64,000 nt of DNA from Chroogloeocystis siderophila 5.2 s.c.1 (GCF_001904655.1 NZ_MRCC01000004.1:62001-126000), one strand, 5' to 3'; shown: positions 8,647 through 17,793, counted from the stretch's first letter. A program made the numbers and translations. Notes: generated from the sequence alone by a model not told the origin.

Positions 8647-9038
8647 CCATTTTTAAGCAAACAATAACCATAAATTATTGGTATAACAGAGGTCAAAAGT
8701 CAGAGATCAAAGCTTAGCATTACAAGTTAGTTTGCTCAATAGACTTTCTGCATGAATCACAAATGCTTTCCAACTGAAGTTGGCGGCTACAAAACAAAGT
8801 GTACCTTCGTACACTCAAACAAGACTTTTAATAGGAAGTCTACGAATTTATTCACAGTCACATTCATGCAGGAGGTCTAATAATTCTGAGCCTATGTAAT
8901 TTCCTAAACATATTGACCATTGCTATAGTTCTTTACCAATCCAAAAATTATGCCTGCAAATTCTACTTCGTCTATCACGATCAATATTGAAAGGAAACGG
9001 AAGAAACCTTTTGTAAACTCCAACTCATCTTGCAAAAA
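8647..9038. other. Intergenic region with dispersed repeat copy C
   Basis: Apart from the repeat at 8770-8820 nothing is supported; no ORF with a plausible start or motif is visible on either strand. Confidence 0.5.
8770..8820. repeat. Dispersed palindromic repeat, copy C
   Basis: CCAACTGAAGTTGG followed by CGGCTACAAAACAAAGTGTA and CCTTCGTACACTCAAAC. The arrangement (palindrome, GCGGCT, A-rich link, AAGTnnACCTTCGTnnACT) matches copies A and B, but the arm sequences differ while pairing is kept, so structure rather than sequence is conserved. Confidence 0.6.
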
Positions 9039-9674
9039 TTAAGACTTCTTTGTTGCTACACCAATAATTTGCGGTTTCATAAGCGCTGGGACTGCATCTG
9101 CTTGAAAATGCTCGTAATCTAACTTTTCAAAACCTACCTTTTCTAATACACTCCAAGTTTCTCGATTTGGATGACACCCGTCGCCCAAAACTTGCCAAAG
9201 TGGGGCGATCCAATTTTGAATTTTACGCAGTCGCGTGTTTTGAGGAGCCGCAACATGTTCGAGAAAATAGAAACGCCCGCCAGATTTGAGTACGCGCAAA
9301 ATCTCTTTGAGTGTTGCTTCTAAATCATCCACTGAGCAAAGAACCAGTGTGCTCACAACGGCATCAATACTATTATCTTCGATTTCGAGTCGTTCAGCAG
9401 TACCATTGCGAATTTCAATATCTAGCCCAACACGTTCGGCTGCTTGTTTCAAATAAGAATGCATATAAAGATTTGGTTCAATTCCCATCCAGTGCGTATC
9501 GCGAGGATAGTAAACCAAATTAGGTCCGGTTCCTGGTCCAATTTCTAAAACTTTGCCGTGTACTCCGGCGAATAATTTTTGCTTGCGATCGCGTACCGCT
9601 GCTTCATAATCTGCATTTCCATGCGCCATCGTCCATGCGAAAAAGCGCTGATACCAACTTGGAGTACGTTGCAT
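9039..9674 (-). CDS. Class I SAM-dependent methyltransferase (UbiE/Coq5-like)
   Basis: 211 residues with the Rossmann methyltransferase core: motif I VLEIGPGTGPNLVYYP, the acidic end of strand 2 at GIEPN, motif around DAVVSTLVLCSVDD, and the post-motif LRVLKSGGRFYFLEHV. This arrangement is typical of small-molecule methyltransferases; the substrate is unknown. It is divergent from the MerR-type regulator gene, and the 112-base gap between them contains the palindrome CTCTAGCTGACTAGAG also found, in variants, before the copper-transport and DUF305 genes. I therefore infer that it belongs to the same metal-responsive regulon. Such methyltransferases in metal or arsenic clusters sometimes detoxify metalloids or modify chelators, but nothing here proves that. 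Confidence 0.8.
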   Translation of the reverse strand: MQRTPSWYQRFFAWTMAHGNADYEAAVRDRKQKLFAGVHGKVLEIGPGTGPNLVYYPRDTHWMGIEPNLYMHSYLKQAAERVGLDIEIRNGTAERLEIEDNSIDAVVSTLVLCSVDDLEATLKEILRVLKSGGRFYFLEHVAAPQNTRLRKIQNWIAPLWQVLGDGCHPNRETWSVLEKVGFEKLDYEHFQADAVPALMKPQIIGVATKKS

Positions 9675-9697
9675 TTGAGCTACCTTGAAGGAAAGTT

Positions 9698-9732
9698 ATA
9701 ATGGATCTCTAGCTGACTAGAGAATTAAGATA
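9698..9732. promoter_or_regulatory. MerR-type operator between methyltransferase and regulator genes
   Basis: The palindrome CTCTAGCTGACTAGAG (9707-9722) lies between divergent starts. To the right AAGATA or TAAGAT, 19-20 bases past ATGGAT, could be the -10 for the regulator gene. To the left, on the minus strand, TTAATT, a 19-base spacer and CATTAT (9698-9703) could serve the methyltransferase gene. Spacers of 19-20 bases are the MerR-family hallmark. Confidence 0.65.
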
Positions 9733-9786
9733 AGACAACAATTTTTTAGGTGCTAGTCATCAGCTTAATCAATTTGGAGGCATTCA

Positions 9787-10224
9787 ATGTTAATTCAAGA
9801 CAGCAAGCCTTTATTAATTGGACAGGTGACAGCGCTGAGTGGTATCCCAATTAGAACAATTCGCTATTACGAAAGTCTAGGTTTACTGCAATCTATAGGG
9901 CGAACCGAAGGAGGTTTCCGGCAATTTTCTCATGACGTACTAACGCGCCTGTCTTTTATTAAACGCGCCCAAAGTCTTGGGCTGAGCCTCGAAGAGATTG
10001 GCGAGATTCTTAATATTCACGATCGCGGCGAACTTCCGTGCGGTGAAGTTAAAGAAAAATTAGAGGAAAAAGTTACACAAATTGATCAACAAGTCAAGCA
10101 ATTATTAACTCTACGTGCTGAATTAAATGGATTACTCTCAGGCTGGGAGGATTTTTCTCATCAACACGAAGACACAATTTGTCCTAATATTCAAAAAAAG
10201 AACAGTGCATTTTATAAAGACTAG
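9787..10224 (+). CDS. MerR-family metal-responsive transcription regulator
   Basis: 145 residues. Residues 10-50 hold the winged helix-turn-helix (IGQVTALSGIPIRTIRYYES) and 55-80 the second helical pair, then a long dimerisation helix. Possible metal ligands are Cys85 (ELPCGEV), His126, His128 and Cys132 (HQHEDTICPN). A Cys at position 85 matches the ZntR/MerR-type divalent sensors; CueR has Ser there. The flanking targets are copper genes, so the effector is unclear. A clear GGAGG precedes the ATG. It is divergent from a methyltransferase gene and convergent with the cupredoxin gene. It probably untwists 19-20-base promoter spacers at three sites in this window. Confidence 0.85.
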   Translation: MLIQDSKPLLIGQVTALSGIPIRTIRYYESLGLLQSIGRTEGGFRQFSHDVLTRLSFIKRAQSLGLSLEEIGEILNIHDRGELPCGEVKEKLEEKVTQIDQQVKQLLTLRAELNGLLSGWEDFSHQHEDTICPNIQKKNSAFYKD

Positions 10225-10225
10225 T

Positions 10226-10285
10226 AATTGGTCATTGGTAATAGGAAAGATTCATCAACAATTACCCATTACCAAATTTAACAAC
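10226..10285. repeat. GGTAAT-type inverted repeat between convergent genes
   Basis: TTGGTAAT (10235-10242) faces ATTACCAA (10268-10275), embedded in repeated TAATTGGT/ACCCATTACC words. It lies between the stop codons of the regulator and cupredoxin genes and may stop transcription from both sides. Related GGTAATAGGTAAT words occur at 34044-34065. Confidence 0.45.
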
Positions 10286-10302
10286 AAATCAAGTCTACTA
10301 AC

Positions 10303-10809
10303 TTATGTCACTTCAACCACACCGCGAAACATATTCATCCCACACGTAAATTGATATTGCCCTGGGTTTTTAGGTGTAAATTCAACAGAAGTGACGCGAT
10401 CTAACTCTAAATCTTGGGCAATATGAAAGTCAGGAAATAACACCTTTTCTAGACAGCTACTCGGATCGCGACGCAAAAAGTTAAGTCGTACAAGCTGATT
10501 TGCATTGACGACAATGCGATCGGGTTGATAACCGCCATCAACTGTAATTGTTAACTCTTGAATTCCTTGATGCGCTTCTGCTTGCTGCGCTTTCGTTTTA
10601 CTTAGCAAAAACCACCACAACTCTAATCCGATTAAGGCGATACCTCCTGCTGTTACACCAACTCTTAACCCTAAAGGTTGCTCAATACGACGAAATTGAT
10701 TTGTTGGGGCGATTTCACCTGGCATTTCATGAAGCATTTGTGCTGACGCAGTTCCCAATAGTAACCCTAATCCAGCAAGACTTCCCCAAATTTGACTTCG
10801 ACTAAACAT
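10303..10809 (-). CDS. Membrane-anchored cupredoxin-domain protein
   Basis: 168 residues. It opens with an N-terminal hydrophobic segment (WGSLAGLGLLLGTASA), has a second membrane helix near 50-70 (VGVTAGGIALIGLELWWFLL), then a cupredoxin-like beta domain (90-168). Candidate copper ligands are Cys in DPSSCLEK, His in LFPDFHIA, and Cys and Met in YQFTCGMNMFRG, the arrangement seen in EfeO/NosZ-like cupredoxins. The gene lies 19 bases after the Cu+ ATPase gene on the same strand, so copZ-like, copA-like and this gene probably form one transcript from the promoter at 13443-13474. A role in binding or passing periplasmic copper is inferred. Confidence 0.8.
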   Translation of the reverse strand: MFSRSQIWGSLAGLGLLLGTASAQMLHEMPGEIAPTNQFRRIEQPLGLRVGVTAGGIALIGLELWWFLLSKTKAQQAEAHQGIQELTITVDGGYQPDRIVVNANQLVRLNFLRRDPSSCLEKVLFPDFHIAQDLELDRVTSVEFTPKNPGQYQFTCGMNMFRGVVEVT

Positions 10810-10828
10810 GATTTACCCCTCTGCTCAA

Positions 10829-13102
10829 TTAAACTTCAGGCTGAAAGTTACGTAAACGCAAAGCATTAGTAACAACAGATACAGAACTAAACGCCATTGC
10901 TGCTCCAGCGATAATTGGATTGAGTAGCCAGCCAAAGATCGGAAAAAGAATTCCCGCCGCAATGGGAATACCTGCAACGTTATAGATAAAGGCGAAGAAG
11001 AGATTTTGACGAATGTTGCGGATCGTGGCTCGACTAAGTTGAATTGCGGTAATGATTCCTTGGAGTTCGCCAGAGATTAAAGTAATATCGCTCGCTGCGA
11101 TCGCCACATCAGTTCCTGTACCAATCGCAATTCCGACATCGGCTTGCGCTAATGCGGGTGCATCGTTGATACCATCTCCTACCATGGCAACCGTCTTAGA
11201 TTTTGAATGTCTACCGCGTTCTGTTTGCAGTGACTTGACAATCGCCGCTTTTTGATCGGGGCGCACTTCAGCAAAGACGCGATCAATTCCGACTTGTTGC
11301 GCGATCGCTTCTGCGGTGGCTCGGTTATCGCCCGTGAGCATGACAACTTCTAAATCCAAGCGTTTTAATGCGCCCACAGCGTGTGCGGAAGAAGGTTTAA
11401 GCGCATCCGCAATGCCCATGAGTCCTTGCATTTTGCCATCTACTGCGAGCCAAACCGCTGTTTTCCCTGTATGTTCTAACGTTGTTTTGCGTTCTCTCAG
11501 CACGCGGGTATCAATGCCTAATTCTTCCATCCAGCGCTGCGTACCGATTTGTACCAAGTGATCGCCCACGATTCCTTGTACGCCACTACCCGCGATCGCC
11601 TCAAAGTCTTTCACTTGTGCAAGATCAACTTCTTGCGCTTGGGCGTACCTCACTACTGCTTCTGCAAGCGGATGTTCTGAGTTACGTTCTACCGATGCTG
11701 CTAGCTGGATGAGTTTTAATTCATTACGATTGGCTGTACCGTTGACAGTCATAAAATCTGTCACTGTGGGTTTACCTTCGGTAATCGTCCCCGTTTTGTC
11801 TAAAACAATCGTTTGAATTTTGTGCGCGAGTTCTAAACTTTCTGCACCCTTGACTAAAATGCCGTTTTCTGCACCTTTACCTGTTCCGACCATAATTGAG
11901 GTAGGAGTTGCTAACCCCAAAGCACACGGACAAGCAATAATCAAGACACCAATGGTAGTAATTGTTGCAAGTGTTAAGTTGCCCAAGAAGTTAAACCAAA
12001 CGATAAATGTTGCGATCGCGATCGCAATTACTGCGGGGACAAACCATCCAGTGACGCGATCGGCGAGTTGCTGAATCGGTGCTTTAGAACCTTGCGCTTG
12101 TTGAACGAGTTTCACAATCTGTGCGAGAAACGTATCTTTACCAACACGCGTTGCGCGAAACTTAAAACTCCCAGTTTTGTTAATCGTTGCGCCAATTACT
12201 TCATCGCCTGGCTGCTTCTTCACGGGAACACTTTCACCCGTCACCATCGCTTCATCTATCGTTGAAGCGCCTTCAATCACTTTGCCATCTACCGGAATTT
12301 TTTCCCCAGGACGGACTAGTATGACATCATCAATTTGGACTTCCTGAATTGGAATATCCATTTCTTGTCCGTTCCGAATTACTCTTGCATCGCGTGCTTG
12401 CAAGCCAATCAGTTTGCGAATGGCTTCTGAAGTTTGTCCTTTGGCGCGATTTTCTAACAACCGCCCTAGTAAAATCAGCGTAATCACAACCGCAGAAATT
12501 TCGTAGTAAACGGCTGGTTCAAGCCCCTGTGCGCGAAAAAAGTCTGGAAAAAATGTCGGAAACAGCGAGTAGAAATACGCCGCACTTGTCCCCAGTGCAA
12601 CTAGCGTATCCATCGTAGCTGTATGGCGTTTAAACGCTTTCCAAGCACCTTGATAAAACGATTCACCACTCCAAAATTGAATCGGAGTTGTCAGCACGAG
12701 TTGAAACCAAGGATTGTGTAGCCACGCAGGAATCAAAGGTAGATGTAGCCCTGTCATCATTGGTAATCCGCCAATGACGAGAATGATACTAATGACACCT
12801 CCTACCCAAAGTTTACGCTTCAGCTTTTTTGATTCAGCAAGACGTGTGGCTTTTTCCGCATCGTTTTCTCCAGTTACCATTTCTTGCTCTTGGAGAGAGT
12901 AAGACACATATCCTGCTTCTTCAATCGCCGCTTGGATTTTTTCAATACTGGTTTTGTCAGGGTTATATTTAACTGCGGCTTGTTCTGCACCAAAGTTGAC
13001 GTTGCATTCAGTCACCCCAGGAACTGAGCGAATTGCTTCTTCAATACTATTTGCACAAGAGGCACAACTCATGCCTCGAAGTTTTAGTGTAAGTGTCTCC
13101 AT
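10829..13102 (-). CDS. copA: Cu+-translocating P1B-type ATPase
   Basis: 757 residues, full length. It has one N-terminal heavy-metal domain with GMSCASC (residues 10-16), then eight expected membrane helices. The transport motif is CPC near residues 389-391 ([15 protein letters not shown]), the phosphorylation site DKTGTIT near 435, then [10 protein letters not shown] and [16 protein letters not shown]. The last two helices carry YN ([13 protein letters not shown]) and MxxSS ([10 protein letters not shown]), which mark Cu+ specificity in the P1B-1 group. Cyanobacteria have import (CtaA) and export/thylakoid (PacS) paralogues that I cannot tell apart here. It lies between a metallochaperone and a cupredoxin gene, favouring copper export or resistance. 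Confidence 0.93.
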   Translation of the reverse strand: METLTLKLRGMSCASCANSIEEAIRSVPGVTECNVNFGAEQAAVKYNPDKTSIEKIQAAIEEAGYVSYSLQEQEMVTGENDAEKATRLAESKKLKRKLWVGGVISIILVIGGLPMMTGLHLPLIPAWLHNPWFQLVLTTPIQFWSGESFYQGAWKAFKRHTATMDTLVALGTSAAYFYSLFPTFFPDFFRAQGLEPAVYYEISAVVITLILLGRLLENRAKGQTSEAIRKLIGLQARDARVIRNGQEMDIPIQEVQIDDVILVRPGEKIPVDGKVIEGASTIDEAMVTGESVPVKKQPGDEVIGATINKTGSFKFRATRVGKDTFLAQIVKLVQQAQGSKAPIQQLADRVTGWFVPAVIAIAIATFIVWFNFLGNLTLATITTIGVLIIACPCALGLATPTSIMVGTGKGAENGILVKGAESLELAHKIQTIVLDKTGTITEGKPTVTDFMTVNGTANRNELKLIQLAASVERNSEHPLAEAVVRYAQAQEVDLAQVKDFEAIAGSGVQGIVGDHLVQIGTQRWMEELGIDTRVLRERKTTLEHTGKTAVWLAVDGKMQGLMGIADALKPSSAHAVGALKRLDLEVVMLTGDNRATAEAIAQQVGIDRVFAEVRPDQKAAIVKSLQTERGRHSKSKTVAMVGDGINDAPALAQADVGIAIGTGTDVAIAASDITLISGELQGIITAIQLSRATIRNIRQNLFFAFIYNVAGIPIAAGILFPIFGWLLNPIIAGAAMAFSSVSVVTNALRLRNFQPEV

Positions 13103-13118
13103 GAGAGAATCCTTGTAA

Positions 13119-13325
13119 TTAAGCAGCGGGATATCCGACAGATGCTAAAGCTTCTTTAATTGCAGTTGCTGATGCTTGAGTCTCAATGTTGACGAGTTTT
13201 GTCTTTGGTTCAGCTTGAACTGTTGCGTTGGTATCTACTGAGCGAATTGCTTGAGTAATTGTATTTACGCAAGCTAAACACGCCATTTTAGGAACTTTAA
13301 GTGTAAGTGTCATAAGTTTCAGCAT
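13119..13325 (-). CDS. CopZ/Atx1-like heavy-metal-associated chaperone
   Basis: 68 residues with one ferredoxin-like HMA domain. The metal site is MACLACVN (MxCxxC), near residues 14-21. It would bind Cu+ and hand it to the N-terminal domain of the ATPase encoded 16 bases downstream. An internal ATG (13313, MTLTLKVPK) is an equally good start since no clear Shine-Dalgarno marks either one. It is first in the probable copper operon, with a MerR-type promoter about 120 bases upstream. Many cyanobacterial Atx1 proteins have a loop-5 His; I see none here, only SVGYPAA at the end. Confidence 0.85.
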   Translation of the reverse strand: MLKLMTLTLKVPKMACLACVNTITQAIRSVDTNATVQAEPKTKLVNIETQASATAIKEALASVGYPAA

Positions 13326-13442
13326 GAATGAAAGAACGAAAATTGCAATTGTAATCAGCTATTGATGTGTTGTAGATAGATAAAAGCTCCGCCACACAAG
13401 CTGTTTGACGGTTTGCAGTACGTTAGAAATCGCTATAACTGC

Positions 13443-13474
13443 ATAGTAAAATCTCCAGCTAAGTGGAGAGTCAA
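13443..13474 (-). promoter_or_regulatory. MerR-type promoter/operator of the copper operon
   Basis: Read on the minus strand: TTGACT (complement of 13469-13474), a 20-base spacer containing the palindrome CTCCACTTAGCTGGAG (13453-13468), then TACTAT (13443-13448). The consensus -35, the TA-rich -10 and the over-long spacer filled by a palindrome are what MerR activators act on. A small hairpin GGTGTTAAAAACACC lies just upstream at 13478-13492. Confidence 0.75.
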
Positions 13475-13615
13475 GAGGGTGTTAAAAACACCATTGAAAA
13501 GTTGTGGCAGTGATTTCGAGAAACTTTTGTAACAATTATTCTAAAAAACTTTACAAAACTTAAGGATATCTGTTACATTTAGTTGCATTAAAGAAACAAA
13601 GAGCAGAAGAAATTT

Positions 13616-13828
13616 ATGAGCGCACGTCAATACGTTATCGATGACCGAGGTTTAGCAAACACCTTTGCAATTGAACCTAAGATGTACGTACAAGAAAGCC
13701 AAACTGGCTTTAAACCTTATGCTGAATTGCTCAACGGTCGCCTAGCCATGATTGGCTTTGTTTCACTACTAGCGCTAGAAGTTTTCACTGGACACGGCTT
13801 AATAGGTTTTTTTGCAAATCTCTCGTAA
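13616..13828 (+). CDS. hli: High-light-inducible protein (one-helix HLIP)
   Basis: 70 residues with the chlorophyll-a/b-binding-like motif ELLNGRLAMIGF in the single membrane helix (about 40-63), preceded by the usual FKPYAELLNGR lead. HLIPs sit in thylakoids, bind chlorophyll and carotenoid and protect photosystem intermediates under strong light. The gene ends 64 bases before the orange carotenoid protein gene on the same strand, so the two may be co-transcribed as a photoprotection unit. The upstream region is AT-rich with one TTTACAA word at 13550, too weak alone to call an RpaB (HLR1) site. Confidence 0.9.
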   Translation: MSARQYVIDDRGLANTFAIEPKMYVQESQTGFKPYAELLNGRLAMIGFVSLLALEVFTGHGLIGFFANLS

Positions 13829-13892
13829 ATCTGATGTCACTGCATCTTGACAGACAGCAACAACTTCATGCACACCTCTGGAGCTTTCAAAA

Positions 13893-14855
13893 ATGACTTA
13901 TACTCTCGAATCAGCACAAAATATCTTTACTGATACACAAGTACCGAGTCCAATTCCTGCCACGATCGCGCTATTCGAGCAACTTAACGTCGATGACAAA
14001 TTGGCATTACTGTGGTACGCCTATACCGAGATGGGGCGGACAATTACTCCAGCTGCGGTAGGCGCAGCACGGTTACAGCTTGCAGAAGGTTTGCTCAATC
14101 AAGTCAAGCAGATGTCAGCCACAGATCAAACACAATTCATGCGCGATTTGGCTAGCCGTGCGAACACGCCATTAAGTCGTTCTTATGGGTTTTTTAGTGT
14201 CAATACTAAGTTAGCTTTTTGGTATGAGCTAGGGGAACTCATGAAGCAAGGAGTTGTTGCTCCTATTCCGGCAGAATATCAAATGACTCCTGGTGTCAAA
14301 GCAGTACTTGCGGCAATTCAGCAACTCGATCCAGGCGAACAAATTACAGTACTGCGTAATGCTGTAGTCGATATGGGATATGAAGATGCTGTCGCACCTA
14401 GTCCCACAGAAACAGCTGATGAGCCGATGTTCCCACGCACTGAACCTGCACCAACAAAACTTAAAGTTGAAGGAATTACAGATTCTACAGTTCTCAGCTA
14501 CTTTGCCGCATTGAATGCTGACGACTTTGAAGCTGCACTTGCGTTGTTTACTCCTGACGGTGCTTTGCAACCACCCTTTCAAAAACCAATTGTAGGACCA
14601 GATGCGATCGCAAAATACATGCGTTCGGAAGCCCAAGGATTAAACTTGATGCCACAACAAGGCATATCAGAGACTTTGCCCGACGGTTCCAAGCAGCTGA
14701 AAATTACTGGAGTCGTTCAAACGCCTTGGTTTGGTGTCAATGTAGGTATGAATATTGGTTGGCGGTTCTTACTCAATCCTCAAGGCAAAATTTTCTTTGT
14801 AGCGATTGACATGCTGGCGTCTCCACAGGAACTGCTAAATCTACGCCCTCGATAA
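13893..14855 (+). CDS. ocp: Orange carotenoid protein
   Basis: 320 residues, full length. The all-helical N-terminal carotenoid-binding domain (about 1-165) has Trp41, Tyr44 and Trp110. The NTF2-like C-terminal domain (about 195-315) has Tyr203 and Trp290, matching Tyr201 and Trp288 that hold the ketocarotenoid in OCP1. The Arg155-Glu246 pair matches the Arg155-Glu244 salt bridge that locks the orange form. The protein senses blue-green light and quenches phycobilisome excitation. It follows an HLIP gene. No fluorescence recovery protein gene is near, unlike many OCP1 loci, so an FRP-independent OCP2/OCPX type is possible; I cannot assign the clade by eye. Confidence 0.95.
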   Translation: MTYTLESAQNIFTDTQVPSPIPATIALFEQLNVDDKLALLWYAYTEMGRTITPAAVGAARLQLAEGLLNQVKQMSATDQTQFMRDLASRANTPLSRSYGFFSVNTKLAFWYELGELMKQGVVAPIPAEYQMTPGVKAVLAAIQQLDPGEQITVLRNAVVDMGYEDAVAPSPTETADEPMFPRTEPAPTKLKVEGITDSTVLSYFAALNADDFEAALALFTPDGALQPPFQKPIVGPDAIAKYMRSEAQGLNLMPQQGISETLPDGSKQLKITGVVQTPWFGVNVGMNIGWRFLLNPQGKIFFVAIDMLASPQELLNLRPR

Positions 14856-15018
14856 AACTAGGGTTATGAGTTTTGGAAAGCGAACAAAGGTGCCGGAGGC
14901 AATTATTTTAAGTTTTGAGTTTTGCATTAAAAGAATCGTCTCAACTCTCTTAAGCTCATAACTCTTCAAGAGTATCTTCGCGAAGTACTCATACACACAT
15001 AAGTTTGAACAAAGTCGT

Positions 15019-15498
15019 ATGGATGCTGATGAACTAAATCGGCGGTATGCAGCAGGAGAGAGAGATTTTAGTTTTGTCAATTTGCGGGGCGTTAATTTAA
15101 GTGAAGTTAATCTGCAAGGTGCCATTCTTTGGGGTGCAGACTTAGCACGCACTAACTTGACTGCTGCAAACTTAAGACAAGCGCATCTGAGTTCTGCAAA
15201 CTTGACAAGTGCAATTTTGTGGAGGGCTAATTTAACTCAAGCAACTTTACACAAAGCAAACTTGAGTCGGTCAATTTTAATTAAAGCAAGCCTCAGTGAA
15301 GTAGATTTGAGTGAAGCAGTGCTAGTTAAAGCAGATTTGCGGCTAGCACAATTAGTACGTACAAAGTTAACCAACGCAAAGTTAAAGGGTGCGGATCTGC
15401 GATACGCAGAAATAAGATTAGTCGATATTAGTGGCGCAGATTTGAGCCAAACCATTTTAAATGAGGCAAACTTGAGTGGAGACTTACTTGCAAATTAG
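15019..15498 (+). CDS. Pentapeptide-repeat protein
   Basis: 159 residues made almost wholly of A(D/N)LxxA-type pentapeptides from about residue 17 to the end (for example GADLARTNLTAANLRQAHLS), which fold as a right-handed quadrilateral beta helix. The N-terminus MDADELNRRYAAGERDFSFV is the common cyanobacterial lead-in, supporting this start. No signal peptide or added domain. Function unknown; such proteins are abundant in cyanobacteria, mostly uncharacterised. It stands 163 bases after ocp and 27 bases before a DUF1830 gene on the same strand. Confidence 0.85.
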   Translation: MDADELNRRYAAGERDFSFVNLRGVNLSEVNLQGAILWGADLARTNLTAANLRQAHLSSANLTSAILWRANLTQATLHKANLSRSILIKASLSEVDLSEAVLVKADLRLAQLVRTKLTNAKLKGADLRYAEIRLVDISGADLSQTILNEANLSGDLLAN

Positions 15499-15525
15499 CA
15501 TGACAACTAAGTAAGGATTGATACT

Positions 15526-15795
15526 ATGATTCAAATTGCCTCAACGACTGAACGCGATCGCCAAATCTTGTGTTGCTATGTCAATCGTACTAGCCTGTTG
15601 CAGATTACCCGTATTTCTAACATCCCTAATTGGTACTTTGAACGAACGGTTTTTCCTGGACAAACGCTTTTATTTACAGCACCGCCAGAAGCCGAGTTGG
15701 AAGTCCATACGAGTCAACTTGTTAACGCGACTTTATTCGATAAAATTCTTTGTTCAATCTTGCAGGTTCATGAAGGATCTGGAGAGATAATTTAA
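15526..15795 (+). CDS. DUF1830 family protein
   Basis: 89 residues matching the cyanobacterial DUF1830 family: ILCCYVNRTSLLQITRI followed by SNIPNWYFERTVFPGQ and a short beta-rich rest. No signal peptide, no membrane segment. Function unknown. The gene lies just after the pentapeptide gene and 60 bases before the histidine kinase start I favour, all on the same strand, so co-transcription is possible. Confidence 0.8.
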   Translation: MIQIASTTERDRQILCCYVNRTSLLQITRISNIPNWYFERTVFPGQTLLFTAPPEAELEVHTSQLVNATLFDKILCSILQVHEGSGEII

Positions 15796-15855
15796 CTTAG
15801 CCCTTGCCGTTTGCGCTGGGGTTATTCAAGTAATGGTTTTACCGCACAATTGGTG

Positions 15856-17793
15856 ATGAGAATTTCGCATTCTCCACTCCAGGAGTTACTTCAAGCCCGA
15901 CCTGATTTACACACCCAAAGATATTTTAAGTCTTCCTTGACGGCGCTATCACACGCGATCGAAGATTTAGTACTCAACGGGAAAGATAAACCGCTAGTCA
16001 TCGCCAACTTTCAACGCGAGCGCTTTTATCGTGCCGAAACAAGACGCTATCAGCAAATTGCGCAGCGCACAGATCAAGTTTATGTTTTGGCAACGCCAGA
16101 ATCTAACTTTGCCGCTGCTGCCGAGCCTTATGAGACAATTCCTTTTGATCACCAAGATCAGCTAGTTAATGAATGGCATTTAGTTGTTGTTGGTCAAGAT
16201 TACACAGCTTGCCTAATTTGTCAAGAACATTTTACACCTGATACACCGCCAGTCATCGATCAGGCGCGACAGTTTGATGGAATTTGGACATTTGATCGCC
16301 AGATTAGTTGTCAAGTTGCGCATCTTTTACTCGCCAGAATTTTAGTCTACCGACCAGAGTTAGCCCAGAAGATACAACAAGCGCGAATTAGGTTTGGTTT
16401 AAATGCGATTCCGATGATGGTGTCGGTGGGGCGGGGAAACATTGATGCTGTTACATTTACAGAACGCTTGGTGACGCATTTGCAAGCAAGTCAGTATCGT
16501 CTGTTGAAAGCTTATCGTACAATCGCAACGCAAGAACGCCAAGAACGTCTCGTAAATTCGATCACCGCCGCCATTCGCCGATCGCTGAATTTACACGAGA
16601 TTCTGACAACGGCTGTACAAGAGTTAGGGCAAACTTTTGAGCATTGTCGCTGTTTACTTTACCGCTGCGATCGCATTTATCAAGATGTAACGATTGAGTA
16701 CGAAGCGCTAGCGCCTGGAATGACATCATTGCAAGGGGAAACTTGGCTTTTAGTCGAGAATCCTTTGTTTCAAGCGGCGGTAGCAACCGAAAAAGCGATC
16801 GCGGTTACAGATGTCACCAAACTTCCGAGTTTACAAGCAAATCCGGCATTAACAACTTTACTATCGCGTTCGGGAATTCGTTCTTGGTTACTCGTTCCTG
16901 TGATTTACCAAGAAACAGTGCTGGGGATGTTGGAAATTCATCACACCGGTGCAGAACCTTATATTTGGCAAGAACACGATATTGCCTTAGTTGAAGCGAT
17001 CGCCAATCAAGTCGGTGTTGCTTTAATTCAAGCACAAGCGTATATTCGCCTTGAAGAACTCAATAATCAATTAGCCGCATTAGAACGCACTCGCAGTAAT
17101 TTAATTGCGATCGTCGGTCATGAATTGCGTACTCCTTTATCGACAATCCAAATTTGTTTGGAAACTCTAGCAACCGAGCCAGAGATGACGTTAGAAATGC
17201 AGCAAGTCATGCTGCAAACTGCTTTAACCGATGCTGAACGTTTGCGGAAACTCACTCAAGACTTTATTACACTCTCGCGCTTAGAAAGTGGTCAAATTCA
17301 CTGGCAATTAGAACCAATTTCACTCCAGGAATGTCTTAGCTTAGCATTAAACAGCCTCAAGGCTTGGTGGTCGCCACAACAGTTAGCGCAAATAGAAGTA
17401 ATACTACCGCCAAAATTACCGCTTGTTTTAGCAGATGGCGAAGGACTTGTTCAAGTTTTTACTAAATTGATTGATAATGCTTTGAAGTTTGCACCTGATG
17501 GAAAAGTAACAGTTAGCGCGCGCACGCTAAAAAATAAGCTAGCATCTAAACGCACTTCGATGATTGAGGTGTGTATTGCGGATATGGGTAGAGGTATTGA
17601 ACCAAACCAGTTAGAAGTTATATTTACTCGGTTTTCGCAAGAAGAAGAATATCTTCGACGCATCTCTAGTGGAACAGGGCTAGGACTCGCAATTTGTCGC
17701 CAGATCGTTCAAGGTTTGGGAGGACAAATTTGGGCTGAATCCGCAGGTAAAAATCAGGGAAGTCAGTTTTATTTTACAGTTTTGGTGAGTTAG
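15856..17793 (+). CDS. DICT-GAF sensor histidine kinase
   Basis: I start it at the ATG at 15856 rather than a TTG at 15811, because homologous DICT proteins begin close to the LLQELLQARPDLHTQ segment. Order: DICT domain (about 1-215, FKSSLTALSHAIEDLVL, RERFYRAETRRYQQIA), GAF domain (about 245-400), HisKA with phospho-accepting His422 in IVGHELRTPLSTIQI, and HATPase_c with N-box DNALKFAPDG and G-boxes DMGRGIEP and GTGLGLAICRQI. About 645 residues, cytoplasmic. DICT domains occur with light- or signal-sensing proteins in cyanobacteria. No response regulator gene is adjacent, so it is an orphan kinase. Confidence 0.9.
   Translation: MRISHSPLQELLQARPDLHTQRYFKSSLTALSHAIEDLVLNGKDKPLVIANFQRERFYRAETRRYQQIAQRTDQVYVLATPESNFAAAAEPYETIPFDHQDQLVNEWHLVVVGQDYTACLICQEHFTPDTPPVIDQARQFDGIWTFDRQISCQVAHLLLARILVYRPELAQKIQQARIRFGLNAIPMMVSVGRGNIDAVTFTERLVTHLQASQYRLLKAYRTIATQERQERLVNSITAAIRRSLNLHEILTTAVQELGQTFEHCRCLLYRCDRIYQDVTIEYEALAPGMTSLQGETWLLVENPLFQAAVATEKAIAVTDVTKLPSLQANPALTTLLSRSGIRSWLLVPVIYQETVLGMLEIHHTGAEPYIWQEHDIALVEAIANQVGVALIQAQAYIRLEELNNQLAALERTRSNLIAIVGHELRTPLSTIQICLETLATEPEMTLEMQQVMLQTALTDAERLRKLTQDFITLSRLESGQIHWQLEPISLQECLSLALNSLKAWWSPQQLAQIEVILPPKLPLVLADGEGLVQVFTKLIDNALKFAPDGKVTVSARTLKNKLASKRTSMIEVCIADMGRGIEPNQLEVIFTRFSQEEEYLRRISSGTGLGLAICRQIVQGLGGQIWAESAGKNQGSQFYFTVLVS

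Noticed and set aside
13550-13575. Possible HLR1 (RpaB) box before the HLIP gene
   Set aside because: Only one TTTACAA half is good; the second half at the expected spacing is missing.
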